Source: Aidingimonas lacisalsi (GTDB lineage Bacteria > Pseudomonadota > Gammaproteobacteria > Pseudomonadales > Halomonadaceae). Taken from it: a stretch of 64,000 nt of DNA. The stretch spans positions 1 through 64,000 of the forward strand of contig NZ_VRYH01000001.1 of assembly GCF_008079445.1 (NCBI RefSeq), read 5' to 3'. A program made the position numbers and the translations under genes. The notes beneath the pieces are model-generated. The model did no database searches, was not told where the DNA came from, and saw only the letters and a list, made by a program, of their open reading frames with translations. Below are positions 53,626 through 62,610 of this stretch, one piece after another (position 1 is the stretch's first letter; the number at the start of each line of letters is the position of its first letter).

Positions 53626-55356
53626 ATGACTCCTTCCCGACATCGATGGATTGAAGCACTACAACGCCAGCCGCATTGTTCGGTATTGATCGTCGGTGCC
53701 GGTATCAACGGCGCCGGTCTTTTCCGCGACCTGGCGCTTCAAGGGATCGATGTCACCTTGATCGATCGTGGCGACTTCTGTGCCGGTGCCAGTGCGGCTC
53801 CCTCCAGGTTGATCCATGGCGGGCTGAAATACCTGGAAAGCGGGGAATTTCGCTTGGTCGCCGAGTCGACCCTGGAACGCAACCTGTTGCTGCGCAACGC
53901 CCCACATTACGTCAAACCGTTGAGGACATCGGTCCCCATCCGTAGCTGGTTCGGGGGTATCGTTCCTTCGATAAAGCGGTTCCTCGGTAAGCAAGCCAAG
54001 CTGAACGACCGTGGACTCCTGATTACCGAAATCGGTATGGCTCTGTATGACGTCTTCGGTCGTCATTATCGCAGCATGCCACGCCATCACCTGGCGCTGA
54101 AGCGCAGAACCCGAGAACGACTGCCGGATATCAGGCCCGATATCATCGCCACAGCGACATATTATGATGCGACTGTCTCCCAGCCCGAGCGGCTCAATTA
54201 CGAATTGATCGAGGATGCTTGCAAGGAGAATCCTCGCGCAGTTGCGGTCAATTACATGGCGCTGGAGAGCCGCCAGGGAAGCACCGTCACCCTGCATGAC
54301 ACCTTGTCAGGAGCGAGACACCACCTGCAGGCGAATATCATCGTCAATGCCGGCGGCGCCTGGATCGACCGGATCAATCATGCGCTCGGTCATTCCACGC
54401 ACTATATTGGTGGCACCAAGGGGTCGCACCTGATTCTCGAGAACCCCCAACTGGTTCGCCAGCTTGATGAGGGAATGGTGTATTTTGGTACCGACGACGG
54501 CCGCATCTGCCTCGCTTACCCCTTCCTGGGAAATGTCTTGATCGGCTCCACCGACCTGCCCTGCGACGACCCGGACGCGGTCAAGTGCGAGGATGAAGAG
54601 ATCGACTACATGCTCAAGGCCGTGCAGGACCTGTTTCCCTCATTGCCGATCAAACGCTCACAGGTCAGATATCGCTATAGCGGCGTGCGTCCCTTGCCAG
54701 CAAGCGACACAGGGAACCCCGGTGATGTCAGCCGCGACCACGCCATTCGAGAAGACGCTCTGCAAGACGGCCCGACAGTGCTCTCTCTCATCGGTGGCAA
54801 GTGGACGACCTTCCGGGGCTTTGCGGAACAAGCCGGCGACCGGGTTCTGACATTGCTAGAACGCCAACGGCAATGGTCAACCCGAGACACCCCCATTGGT
54901 GGTGGCCGCCGTTTTCCGCTAACGAAAGCCGACCAGAGCGACTGGTGCAAGCAACTGGCAAGGACCCATGGTTGTTCACCGGAGCGGGCCTGTACGCTCT
55001 TGCAACGCTATGGTTCCAACGCTGAATCGGTGGCCGCCTGGTGCGATCAGCATACCGACCGCTCTCTGCACAGCTTGCCGGACTACACCGAACAGGAACT
55101 ACTGCGCCTGTGCGACCAGGAGTGTGTTGGTGATCTGTCGGATATACTCTTCCGGCGCCTCCCTATCGCCTTGTCAGGGAAACTGACAACTGACGTGATT
55201 CAGGAAGTCGCGACTCTCGTCGCACGGCATCTGGGCTGGTCGGAGTGTGAAAAAAACAGGGTCAGAGACAAGACCCTGGCATTGGCGGCACACCGACACG
55301 GCCTTCACGATCAGCTTCCAGACAGTCACCAGCAAACCGAGCACTTGGTGTCTTAA
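53626..55356 (+). CDS. FAD-dependent polyol-phosphate dehydrogenase (GlpD/EryB-like)
   Basis: 576-residue flavoprotein. N-terminal FAD motif VLIVGAGINGAGLFRDLALQG, then DFCAGASAAPSRLIHGGLKYLESGEF as in GlpD and EryB; GNVLIGSTDLPCDD and GKWTTFRGFAEQA are late FAD-contact blocks, and a GlpD-type C-terminal helical domain follows from about 430. The family oxidises glycerol 3-phosphate or erythritol phosphate and passes electrons to quinone. Between an EryA-like kinase and an EryH-like isomerase, erythritol phosphate is the favoured substrate, glycerol 3-phosphate the alternative. AGGAG precedes the ATG. Confidence 0.83.
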   Translation: MTPSRHRWIEALQRQPHCSVLIVGAGINGAGLFRDLALQGIDVTLIDRGDFCAGASAAPSRLIHGGLKYLESGEFRLVAESTLERNLLLRNAPHYVKPLRTSVPIRSWFGGIVPSIKRFLGKQAKLNDRGLLITEIGMALYDVFGRHYRSMPRHHLALKRRTRERLPDIRPDIIATATYYDATVSQPERLNYELIEDACKENPRAVAVNYMALESRQGSTVTLHDTLSGARHHLQANIIVNAGGAWIDRINHALGHSTHYIGGTKGSHLILENPQLVRQLDEGMVYFGTDDGRICLAYPFLGNVLIGSTDLPCDDPDAVKCEDEEIDYMLKAVQDLFPSLPIKRSQVRYRYSGVRPLPASDTGNPGDVSRDHAIREDALQDGPTVLSLIGGKWTTFRGFAEQAGDRVLTLLERQRQWSTRDTPIGGGRRFPLTKADQSDWCKQLARTHGCSPERACTLLQRYGSNAESVAAWCDQHTDRSLHSLPDYTEQELLRLCDQECVGDLSDILFRRLPIALSGKLTTDVIQEVATLVARHLGWSECEKNRVRDKTLALAAHRHGLHDQLPDSHQQTEHLVS

Positions 55357-55382
55357 CGTCGACAGTCGCTGCGAGGTAAATC

Positions 55383-56159
55383 ATGCACGTTGCCATAGGC
55401 TCTCTCCCCCGGTTCCGCTTGGGCATCAGCCTGAAAATGTACTTTGGATACCAGCAAACACTGTCGTGGTGCCATCAGGTAGCTGATATCTCGGCGCGAC
55501 ACGACACGATTCGTCAGTCCATCGCCGAGCTATTCGTCATACCAAGCTACCCTGCCATTGCCCCGGTGCTCGATATCTTCTCGCAGACCGCCGTGCATGT
55601 AGGCGCTCAAGACCTCAGTCGCTATGAGCAAGGCGCCTATACCGGAGAGGTTGGTGCTCCCATGCTGGCGGAACTGGGTTGCAAGTATGTGGAGATCGGA
55701 CATGCCGAACGCCGACGGTATTTTGGCGACGATGAAGAAAGTATCGCCATCAAGACTGACAATGCCTTGCGCCATGGGCTGACACCCGTGCTGTGTATCG
55801 GTGAATCGCAACCCGGGGATATTGATTCGGCTGCACAGACATGCATTGACCAATTCGAGTCTGCACTCAGCCACACATCACGGTCCTCGTCTCGGCTATC
55901 CATGATCCTGGCCTATGAACCTCACTGGGCTATCGGCACGGCCAAGCCAGCCTCGCACAGACACATTACTGGCGTGTGTGGGCTGCTGCGCGAGCATGTG
56001 TCGTCTCTGCGTGGTGTCGACGTCATTTACGGAGGTAGTGCCGGCCCTGGACTGCTGACGTCGATACACCCGTATAGCGATGGCATGTTCCTGGGGCGAT
56101 TCGTCCATGATCCAGCGGCACTGGTAACCATTCTCGATGAGGTCCTCGCGATCCATTAA
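55383..56159 (+). CDS. Triosephosphate isomerase homologue, EryH/LerI-like
   Basis: 258-residue TIM-barrel isomerase. The active-site Lys is in GISLKMYFG, where ordinary TPI has N-x-K-M-N; the catalytic His is in YVEIGHAERRRYFG, Glu in LAYEPHWAIGT, and phosphate loops are in VIYGGSAGPGLL and GMFLGRF. The altered first motif and the setting point to the L-erythrulose 1-phosphate isomerase group (EryH/TpiA2, LerI) and not glycolytic TPI. GAGG lies seven bases before the ATG at 55383. Last gene of the kinase-dehydrogenase-isomerase operon. Confidence 0.83.
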   Translation: MHVAIGSLPRFRLGISLKMYFGYQQTLSWCHQVADISARHDTIRQSIAELFVIPSYPAIAPVLDIFSQTAVHVGAQDLSRYEQGAYTGEVGAPMLAELGCKYVEIGHAERRRYFGDDEESIAIKTDNALRHGLTPVLCIGESQPGDIDSAAQTCIDQFESALSHTSRSSSRLSMILAYEPHWAIGTAKPASHRHITGVCGLLREHVSSLRGVDVIYGGSAGPGLLTSIHPYSDGMFLGRFVHDPAALVTILDEVLAIH

Positions 56160-56309
56160 CGCCACTTGGCAGATGGCGATACCCCGGACCGGCAATGACA
56201 AGGTCCCGGCGACCGGTTTCAGCGTCCCTCTGGCATTTCTATTGCATAGTCTGGCAACGAAGGTGGCTCACACAGCTCACCGACACTGACGCGTTGCCGG
56301 AGAAACACA

Positions 56310-56753
56310 ATGACCAAGCATGAGATGCGAGAGGCCATTCTAGAGGCCAAAGCCAACAAGGCCATGACATGGGAAGGGATCGCCGAACGACTCGGCTGCT
56401 CACCGGTGTTCGTGTGTTCGACCTGCCTGGGCGAACACAGCATGACGCAAGATCAAGCCAACGAATTGGCGGAGTTACTGGGGCTGAGCAAGGCGGTTGC
56501 CGCAACGCTCACCGAGGCGCCGACCAAAGCATTGCAGGGCGAGGACCTGATGAACGATCCCCTGATCTATCGTTTCAAGGAGATCAACCTGGTGTACGGC
56601 GAAACGCTCAAGTACCTCATTCAGGAGAAGTTCGGTGACGGCATCATGAGCGCCATCGATTTCACTATGGATATCGAACGCATCGAGGATCCCGATGGTG
56701 ACCGCGTGCAGGTCACGATGAGCGGTAAATTCCTGCCATATAAGCGCTGGTGA
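56310..56753 (+). CDS. cynS: Cyanate hydratase (cyanase)
   Basis: 147-residue cyanase, converting cyanate and bicarbonate to carbamate, which yields ammonia and CO2. The N-terminal HTH-like helical region (WEGIAERLGCSPVFV) precedes the catalytic domain, with active-site Arg88 and Glu91 (in YRFKEINLVYGE) and Ser114 (in GIMSAIDF); the C-terminus LPYKRW is conserved. A GGAG site precedes the ATG. No CynR or CynT is adjacent; a formate/nitrite-type channel follows. Confidence 0.95.
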   Translation: MTKHEMREAILEAKANKAMTWEGIAERLGCSPVFVCSTCLGEHSMTQDQANELAELLGLSKAVAATLTEAPTKALQGEDLMNDPLIYRFKEINLVYGETLKYLIQEKFGDGIMSAIDFTMDIERIEDPDGDRVQVTMSGKFLPYKRW

Positions 56754-57052
56754 CAAGACAAAGCAGGATAATACGACATCGGGCCACTGCCCTATATTAG
56801 TGGTTGCTGGACGAATTATTGCACTTTCCTGGTGAACTCGTACGATCCTGCCAGCGTCCATCAAACTGGACGGCCATGCAGACAAGCCGAGCCATGGCCG
56901 CTCATGGCGATTTTCCCTTGCCTGGCATGCAACGTGCTTACACATGGGGTGAGTGTGCCGATATCCCCGGCATGGCATCCCATCGCATCCTCGGCCTCCG
57001 GCGACCACTCACGGAGGCACGGATGAATCAAGCAGTGTGGTAAGGAGTGACT
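56754..57052. other. Gap between cynS and the FNT channel
   Basis: 299 bp. No gene with a credible start, no clear promoter and no terminator hairpin seen. A promoter for the downstream gene is expected somewhere here. Confidence 0.4.
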
Positions 57053-57865
57053 ATGTCATACCTTCAGCCGTCCGAATTTGTCGCCAAAATGGTAGACGCG
57101 GGTGAAGCAAAAATATTCATGGGTACCCGGGACGTCATCATTCGCGGCTACATGGCAGGCGCCATTCTTGCCTTGGCAGTCGTGTTCGCCGTCACCATCA
57201 CCGTACAGACCGGTAGTGCCATACTGGGTGCCGCCCTATTCCCCGTCGGCTTCTCGATACTGTATCTGATGGGATTCGACCTGCTCACCGGCGTATTCGT
57301 TCTCACCCCCTTGGCCTGGCTGGACAAGCGCCCCGGCGTGACCCTGCCTCGGATTCTGGTCAATTGGGGCAAAGTCGGTCTGGGTAACTTCCTGGGCGCG
57401 ATGACAGTGGCAATCATCATGGCCATCAACTTCACCATGGGCTTCAATGTCGACATCAGTGAAGTAGGCCAAGCCGTCGCCACCACCGGCGAAGCACGGA
57501 CGGTCGGCTATAAGGAGCATGGCTTCGGCGGTTGGATAACTCTCTTCATCCGTGGCGCACTATGCAACTGGATGGTCTCACTGGGAGTGGTCGGCGCCAT
57601 GATCTCGACCACGGTACCGGGCAAGGTCATCGCCATGTGGATGCCGATCATGGTGTTCTTCTTCCTCGGTTTCGAACACTCCGTCGTCAACATGTTCCTG
57701 TTCCCATTGGGTCTGATGCTCGGAGGCGAATTTTCTCTCGGCGACTACATCTTCTGGAACGAGATCCCGACCGTGGTCGGCAACATCGTTGGCGGACTCG
57801 CTCTCACTGGTTTGACCCTCTACTCCACCCATGTGCGCACCCAACCGAAGCGTCAACTGACATAA
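57053..57865 (+). CDS. Formate/nitrite transporter family protein
   Basis: 270-residue pentameric channel-type transporter with six hydrophobic segments. FNT features: MGTRDVIIRGYMAGAILALAV, LYLMGFDLLTGVFVLTPLAW and VNWGKVGLGNFLGAMTVA, then RGALCNWMVSLGVVGAM with the conserved Asn, and GFEHSVVNMFLFPLG with the central His. Substrate is formate, nitrite or a related small anion; the kinase fusion directly downstream is associated in Pseudomonas-type genomes with nitrate/nitrite assimilation genes, which favours nitrite. AAGGAG precedes the ATG at 57053. Confidence 0.9.
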   Translation: MSYLQPSEFVAKMVDAGEAKIFMGTRDVIIRGYMAGAILALAVVFAVTITVQTGSAILGAALFPVGFSILYLMGFDLLTGVFVLTPLAWLDKRPGVTLPRILVNWGKVGLGNFLGAMTVAIIMAINFTMGFNVDISEVGQAVATTGEARTVGYKEHGFGGWITLFIRGALCNWMVSLGVVGAMISTTVPGKVIAMWMPIMVFFFLGFEHSVVNMFLFPLGLMLGGEFSLGDYIFWNEIPTVVGNIVGGLALTGLTLYSTHVRTQPKRQLT

Positions 57866-57933
57866 GCAGTAACGACCACAGGACGGGGCCGGCATCACCG
57901 CCGGGCCTGTCCTTCCCTGCAACGCTTTCCTGT

Positions 57934-59685
57934 ATGCATGAGACTCCCATGGCGCCGCCCCTCTCCGTCTCGGTTGGACAATACTCGAGCAAAGGACGAA
58001 AGCCCATCAATCAGGATTTCTATGGGGTGTTCATCCCCCCTGAACCGCAGTTGAGCGCAAAAGGCATCGTCCTTGCCTTGGCGGACGGCATAAGCAGCAG
58101 TGATGTCGGTCATGTCGCCAGTGAAACCGCCGTGAAAAGCTTCCTGGAAGATTACTATTGCACGTCCGATGCCTGGTCGGTGAAGAAATCCGCTCAACGC
58201 GTCCTGATGGCAACCAACTCCTGGCTACATGCCAGAAGTCGCCAGAGTCGGTATCGGGATAACCTGGATAGAGGCTATGTGTGTACGTTCAGCGCAGCGG
58301 TGATCAAGTCCGCCACGCTGCATCTTTTCCATGCAGGAGATGCTCGCATCTATCGCATCGCAGGCAATGCGCTCGAGCAATTGACCAACGACCACCGGAT
58401 GTGGGTATCACGAGATACCAGCTACCTCAGCAACGCTCTGGGTGTGAACGATCAGATCGAAATCGATTATCACGCACTCCAGCTCGAGCGTGGCGACATC
58501 TTCCTGTTCGTGACCGATGGCGTCTATGAATACGCCAGCGAGCGCTTCATGGCCAACGCCATCCATCAGCATGCCAACGACCTGGATACGGCCGCCAGCA
58601 CCATCGTCCAAGCAGCCCATGACCACGGCAGCGATGACAACCTCACGGCCCAGATCCTCCGTATCGACGCGTTGCCTGACCGCGATATCGACGAAACTCA
58701 TCAGTGGCTGGAGGGGTTGCCATTTCCTCCCGACCTCGAGCCTCGCATGGTCTTCGATGGGTACGAGATCGTGCGCAACCTACATATCAGTAGTCGTAGC
58801 CATGTCTATCTTGCCAGAGACCTCGATACACAATTGACAGTGGCTCTCAAGACACCGGCCAGTGACCTGCGGCAGGATCCGGTGTTGCTGGAACGCTTCC
58901 TGACAGAAGAGTGGATCGCACGACGCATCAACAGCCCCCATGTCGTCAAGCCCAGCCCCGCCACTCGGCAGCGCCGTTATCTGTATGTCGTGACGGAGTT
59001 CATAGAAGGCCAGACACTGACACAATGGATGACCGACCACCCGCACCCGAATCTGGAGGAGGTACGTACCCTCATTGAACAAATCGGCCAAGGGTTATTG
59101 GCTTTTCACCGCCAGGAGATGGTTCACCAGGACCTGCGACCGGACAACGTCCTCATCGACAGCACAGGCACGGCGAAACTGATCGACTTCGGGGCCGCCC
59201 GGGTCGCAGGGATTGCCGAAAGCCGACCCGCTCATGATGACAGTGGACGCCTCGGGACAGCCCAGTACTCAGCACCAGAATGTTTCATTGGCGGCAGCGG
59301 ATCGGCACAGTCAGACATTTTCTCCTTGGGCGTCATCGCCTATCAGATGCTATCAGGTAAGCTCCCCTACGGAACCCGGGTGGCCAAGACCCGGACTCGC
59401 CACGACCAGCACAAGTTACAATACGAGAAGGTCACCAAGTACCACAGCGACTGTCCGACCTGGATCGATGGCGCCCTCAGGAAAGCCTTGCATCCCTCTC
59501 CCTACCGACGTTACGAGGAAGTTTCGGAGTTTCTCCACGACCTGCGTCACCCCAGCAAGGAGTTTCTGCACGAAGCCCGGCTGCCTCTGATCGAACGCAA
59601 CCCACAAGCGTTCTGGAAAGGCCTCTCCCTGCTGCTGGCCATCCTGGTGGCGAGCTTATCCCTCATGCTGCTGAATCGCACATGA
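57934..59685 (+). CDS. Bifunctional PP2C phosphatase / Ser-Thr kinase fusion
   Basis: 583-residue fusion. The N-terminal PP2C-type phosphatase (about 10-245) has SSKGRKPINQDFYG, LADGISSSDVGHVASE and SDDNLTAQIL for the two-metal site. The protein kinase domain (about 270-540) has Lys in VALKTP, the catalytic loop HQDLRPDN, a DFG motif and an APE-like SAPECF. One C-terminal transmembrane segment (FWKGLSLLLAILVASLSLML) anchors it to the membrane. The catalytic loop has Gln in place of the usual Arg. It follows the FNT gene by 68 bp. The start is uncertain: ATG at 57934 or at 57949, neither with a strong ribosome-binding site. Confidence 0.88.
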   Translation: MHETPMAPPLSVSVGQYSSKGRKPINQDFYGVFIPPEPQLSAKGIVLALADGISSSDVGHVASETAVKSFLEDYYCTSDAWSVKKSAQRVLMATNSWLHARSRQSRYRDNLDRGYVCTFSAAVIKSATLHLFHAGDARIYRIAGNALEQLTNDHRMWVSRDTSYLSNALGVNDQIEIDYHALQLERGDIFLFVTDGVYEYASERFMANAIHQHANDLDTAASTIVQAAHDHGSDDNLTAQILRIDALPDRDIDETHQWLEGLPFPPDLEPRMVFDGYEIVRNLHISSRSHVYLARDLDTQLTVALKTPASDLRQDPVLLERFLTEEWIARRINSPHVVKPSPATRQRRYLYVVTEFIEGQTLTQWMTDHPHPNLEEVRTLIEQIGQGLLAFHRQEMVHQDLRPDNVLIDSTGTAKLIDFGAARVAGIAESRPAHDDSGRLGTAQYSAPECFIGGSGSAQSDIFSLGVIAYQMLSGKLPYGTRVAKTRTRHDQHKLQYEKVTKYHSDCPTWIDGALRKALHPSPYRRYEEVSEFLHDLRHPSKEFLHEARLPLIERNPQAFWKGLSLLLAILVASLSLMLLNRT

Positions 59686-59734
59686 TGGACGTCTGACACG
59701 ACTCAACGCTGCCACCAAGATGCCAGTCCAAGCG

Positions 59735-59768
59735 TAAAAAAGCCGCCCCAGGAGAGGAAAGGGGCGGC
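59735..59768 (-). terminator. Terminator of the acidic-peptide gene
   Basis: GGGGCGGC-type arms (59768-59761 and 59749-59742) form an 8-bp GC stem with an 11-base loop. On the minus strand TTTTTT follows, making a standard intrinsic terminator for the gene at 59821-60096. Confidence 0.85.
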
Positions 59769-59820
59769 CAGGCTCGATGGACGAGCCATGAATGAGGAAG
59801 TGCATCAGAGATCGGTCAAC

Positions 59821-60096
59821 TTACCACTCGGAATCGTCGCTCTCTCCATCATCTTCCCACTCTTCTTCCTCCTCTTCGTCTTCCTCGTCCCACTTCGTGG
59901 TACCGGACTCCTGCTCCTCGTTCTCGAACTCAGTGGTGGCATCTGCCGAAGCATCGTTCTCCATGGAAGACTCATCCTGCTGAGTCGCCTCGGGGTCATA
60001 CTCGTCATCACCACCAGCCATCGCTAGAGGGCTTGCCAGCATGCCGAAGGAGACACCGAGGACGCCTACCTTTTTGAGGAATTCCTTGGACATCAT
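59821..60096 (-). CDS. Exported, extremely acidic small protein
   Basis: 91-residue protein of no family I recognise. Residues 1-26 form a Sec signal peptide (KKVGVLGVSFGMLASPLAMA). The mature part has almost no basic residue and a tail dominated by Glu and Asp, with clusters such as DEEDEEEEEEWEDDGE. GGAGG lies eight bases before the first of two adjacent ATGs (60096 and 60093). It has its own terminator and a candidate promoter (TTGGCA-N16-TGTAAT, 60228-60201), so a monocistronic unit is likely. Binding of divalent cations, or a role in a high-salt periplasm, is possible but unsupported. Confidence 0.72.
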   Translation of the reverse strand: MMSKEFLKKVGVLGVSFGMLASPLAMAGGDDEYDPEATQQDESSMENDASADATTEFENEEQESGTTKWDEEDEEEEEEWEDDGESDDSEW

Positions 60097-60512
60097 AGTA
60101 CGAACCTCCACTTGCTGTGGTTGAGCTTCGAGAATACGAAGTCTCATTGCGATTGTTACCATCACGAATTCATGGACATCATTGCTTGCTCCGTGAATTC
60201 ATTACATATGAAGCAGTCTGCATGCCAAGTTCGACAATTGACTTAAAAACTCTTAAAAATCAACATATTAAAATCCTATTTGTCGTAAGAATCACCCCTC
60301 AATCTCGCTATTATCGGTGGTGACATTTGACACATGAGTCACAGCTCCCCGCTTCAACAACAGCTTGCCCCCCTTCGCGACCTTGCTCACGCGTCCAGGT
60401 CACAGCCGCAACCTCCTCAATGATGACAACCGTCGATAAGACTCTCGTCGAATAGTCGAGTCAGTCCCCCACAGCTAGAATGGGAACGGTTTCATTCAAT
60501 GTCGGTAATTGC
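60097..60512. other. AT-rich gap with candidate promoter for the acidic protein
   Basis: 416 bp without a gene. The minus strand shows TTGGCA (60228-60223) and TGTAAT (60206-60201) with a 16-bp spacer. On the plus strand TGGGAACGGTTTCA (60481-60494), a degenerate LacI-type operator, lies 19 bp before the LacI start and suggests autoregulation. Confidence 0.4.
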
Positions 60513-61553
60513 ATGTGTGCTGATACGACGTCAACGACACAGGCCACCATCCTACAAGTCGCTCAGGACGCCGGTGTTTCCAAAACCAGCGTCTCGCGTT
60601 ACTTCAGCGGTGAACGGTATCGGCTCTCTCCCGGCATGCAACAACGCATCAAGGCGTCCGCTACCAGGCTGGGATACCGCCCCAATCAAATGGCCCGCAG
60701 TCTGAAAGGCGGGCGTTCACGCCTGATCGGGATGGTCGTCGCCGATATCCGCAATCCCTTCTCGATCGATGTCATGCATGGTGCGGAGCAGGCATGCCGG
60801 GAACAGGGGTTGTCTCTGGTCGTTTGCAATACCGACAATGACCCCAACCAGGAACGTGACCACCTGGCGCTGCTGGCCTCCTACCGAGTGGAAGGCGTGA
60901 TCATCAACGCCGCCGGCCAACCCAGCCAGGAACTATCCGCGCTAGCCAACCAAGGCACGCCACTGATCTTACTGGATCGCACCCTTAGCGATTACGACGC
61001 GGATATCGTCGCGCTCGATAATCGCCAGGCAATCGATGCCGCACTCGATCACCTGCAAGATCAAGGCTATCGCGACCTGCTCTATGTCAGTGAGCCAACG
61101 AGTCAGGCCAGTTCCCGTCAGGCACGCCTCGAGCGTTTCCAGCAGCAACTGAAAGCACGTAATCTGTTGGGTAAATGGCTCTGCCTGCCCCTTGGTCAGG
61201 AGGCGCATCACCTCGACGAAGCGATTGCCGCGTTTCTGGCCCCCGAGGCTGACACCCACGCCACCAAGGCACTGCTATGTGGCAATGGCAACGTCACCCT
61301 TGCCGTGACTCGTTCGCTAGTCCGCCAGCAGGTTCGCCTTGGTGACGTCGGACTGATGGGGATCGATGAACTCCCCTGGGCCGACCTCATCGACCCAGGC
61401 ATCACCACCCTGGCCCAACCAACCGATATCATCGGACGGACCGCCATTCATAGCCTGCTGCAGCGACTGCAAGCCCGGGATAGGGATTCCCCTCCGCGTC
61501 AGATACTGTATCAGGCTAGGCTTCACGCCCGCGGCTCGACCCGGCCTGGGTAG
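60513..61553 (+). CDS. LacI-family transcriptional regulator
   Basis: 346-residue repressor. N-terminal LacI HTH (ILQVAQDAGVSKTSVSRYFSG, about 10-30) with hinge helix (YRPNQMARSLKGGRS), then a periplasmic-binding-protein-like effector domain (LIGMVVADIRNPFSIDVMHG). The start at 60513 is preferred because a longer reading at 60480 would cover an operator-like sequence. It is followed after 48 bp by a PfkB-type sugar kinase and a 2-hydroxyacid dehydrogenase, so it probably controls a 2-ketogluconate or 2-keto-3-deoxygluconate pathway. Confidence 0.87.
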   Translation: MCADTTSTTQATILQVAQDAGVSKTSVSRYFSGERYRLSPGMQQRIKASATRLGYRPNQMARSLKGGRSRLIGMVVADIRNPFSIDVMHGAEQACREQGLSLVVCNTDNDPNQERDHLALLASYRVEGVIINAAGQPSQELSALANQGTPLILLDRTLSDYDADIVALDNRQAIDAALDHLQDQGYRDLLYVSEPTSQASSRQARLERFQQQLKARNLLGKWLCLPLGQEAHHLDEAIAAFLAPEADTHATKALLCGNGNVTLAVTRSLVRQQVRLGDVGLMGIDELPWADLIDPGITTLAQPTDIIGRTAIHSLLQRLQARDRDSPPRQILYQARLHARGSTRPG

Positions 61554-61601
61554 CGTTGCACACCCCGACATCACGTAGTCCCGGAGACATGAGGTTAAAC
61601 C

Positions 61602-62597
61602 ATGGTCACGTTCCCATATGACTCAAGACAGCCCCCTGAACTCATCTCCTTCGGCGAGGCCATGACGCTGTTCATCGCTGACCAAGCAGGAGACATGGCT
61701 GATATCGAACACTTTCAGCGCCGTATTGCCGGCGCTGACACCAATGTGGCAATCGGCCTGGCCCGGCTGGGCTTCCATGTTGGCTGGGTGAGCCGTGTCG
61801 GCGACGACAGCTTCGGCCAATACCTCCGCCGCACCCTGGAAAGGGAAGGATTGGACTGTCGCCACCTCGTATCCGATCCGCAACATCCCACCGGCCTGGT
61901 CTTCAAGGAACGCGCGACAGGGGGCCGTGACCCCAGAGTCGAATACTTCCGACGCGGTAGCGCCGCCAGCCACCTGTCGCCGAACGACGCCGCTCCCATC
62001 GACTTTGCGGCCGTCAGGCACTTGCATGCCACCGGCATTCCCCCTGCCGTCTCGCACAGTTGCCGACAACTATCCTGGCACATGCTGGAAACAGCCCGGC
62101 AATCCGGCGCCAGCATCTCCTTCGACCCCAACCTCCGGCCGAACCTGTGGCAGAGTGAACACGACATGTGCGAAACCCTGAATGCGATGGCGGCGCAGGC
62201 TGACTGGGTCCTCCCGGGACTGGCCGAAGGACAGCGCCTGACCGGACTTGCCACGCCTCGCGAGATCGCCGATTTTTATCTGACGCGTGGTGCCAAGGCC
62301 GTCATCATCAAACTTGGCCCGGAAGGTAGCTACTACCGTGGTATCCTGGGCGGCCAGGAAAGCGAACTGACGGTGCCCGGTTTTCCGGTCAATGAGGTCG
62401 TGGATACCGTCGGTGCCGGTGACGGCTTCGCGGTGGGAGTGATCAGCGCTCTCCTCGAAGGTCAGTCTCCTCATTTCGCCGTACGCCGCGGCAACCTGAT
62501 CGGTTCCCAAGCAATACAGGTGATCGGGGACATGGAAGGCCTTCCCGATCACGACCGCCTCACCCGGTTGGAAGCGGAACTGCCCAACCTCGACTGA
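61602..62597 (+). CDS. PfkB-family sugar kinase, 2-keto-(3-deoxy)gluconate kinase-like
   Basis: 331-residue ribokinase-fold kinase. The opening ELISFGEAMTLFIADQAGD, AGADTNVAIGLARLG, ISFDPNLRPNLW and the anion-hole signature DTVGAGDGFAVGV are all present, in the pattern of KdgK and KguK. It phosphorylates a keto-sugar acid: 2-keto-3-deoxygluconate or, given the following 2-ketogluconate-reductase-type gene, 2-ketogluconate. GAGG precedes the ATG. It overlaps nothing and is 13 bp from the next gene, so the two are co-transcribed. Confidence 0.86.
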   Translation: MVTFPYDSRQPPELISFGEAMTLFIADQAGDMADIEHFQRRIAGADTNVAIGLARLGFHVGWVSRVGDDSFGQYLRRTLEREGLDCRHLVSDPQHPTGLVFKERATGGRDPRVEYFRRGSAASHLSPNDAAPIDFAAVRHLHATGIPPAVSHSCRQLSWHMLETARQSGASISFDPNLRPNLWQSEHDMCETLNAMAAQADWVLPGLAEGQRLTGLATPREIADFYLTRGAKAVIIKLGPEGSYYRGILGGQESELTVPGFPVNEVVDTVGAGDGFAVGVISALLEGQSPHFAVRRGNLIGSQAIQVIGDMEGLPDHDRLTRLEAELPNLD

Positions 62598-62610
62598 AGG
62601 AGATTCTGTC

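Noticed and set aside
55383-56159. Glycolytic triosephosphate isomerase
   Set aside because: The N-terminal active-site block GISLKMYFG lacks the usual N-x-K-M-N, and the gene sits with a polyol kinase and dehydrogenase.
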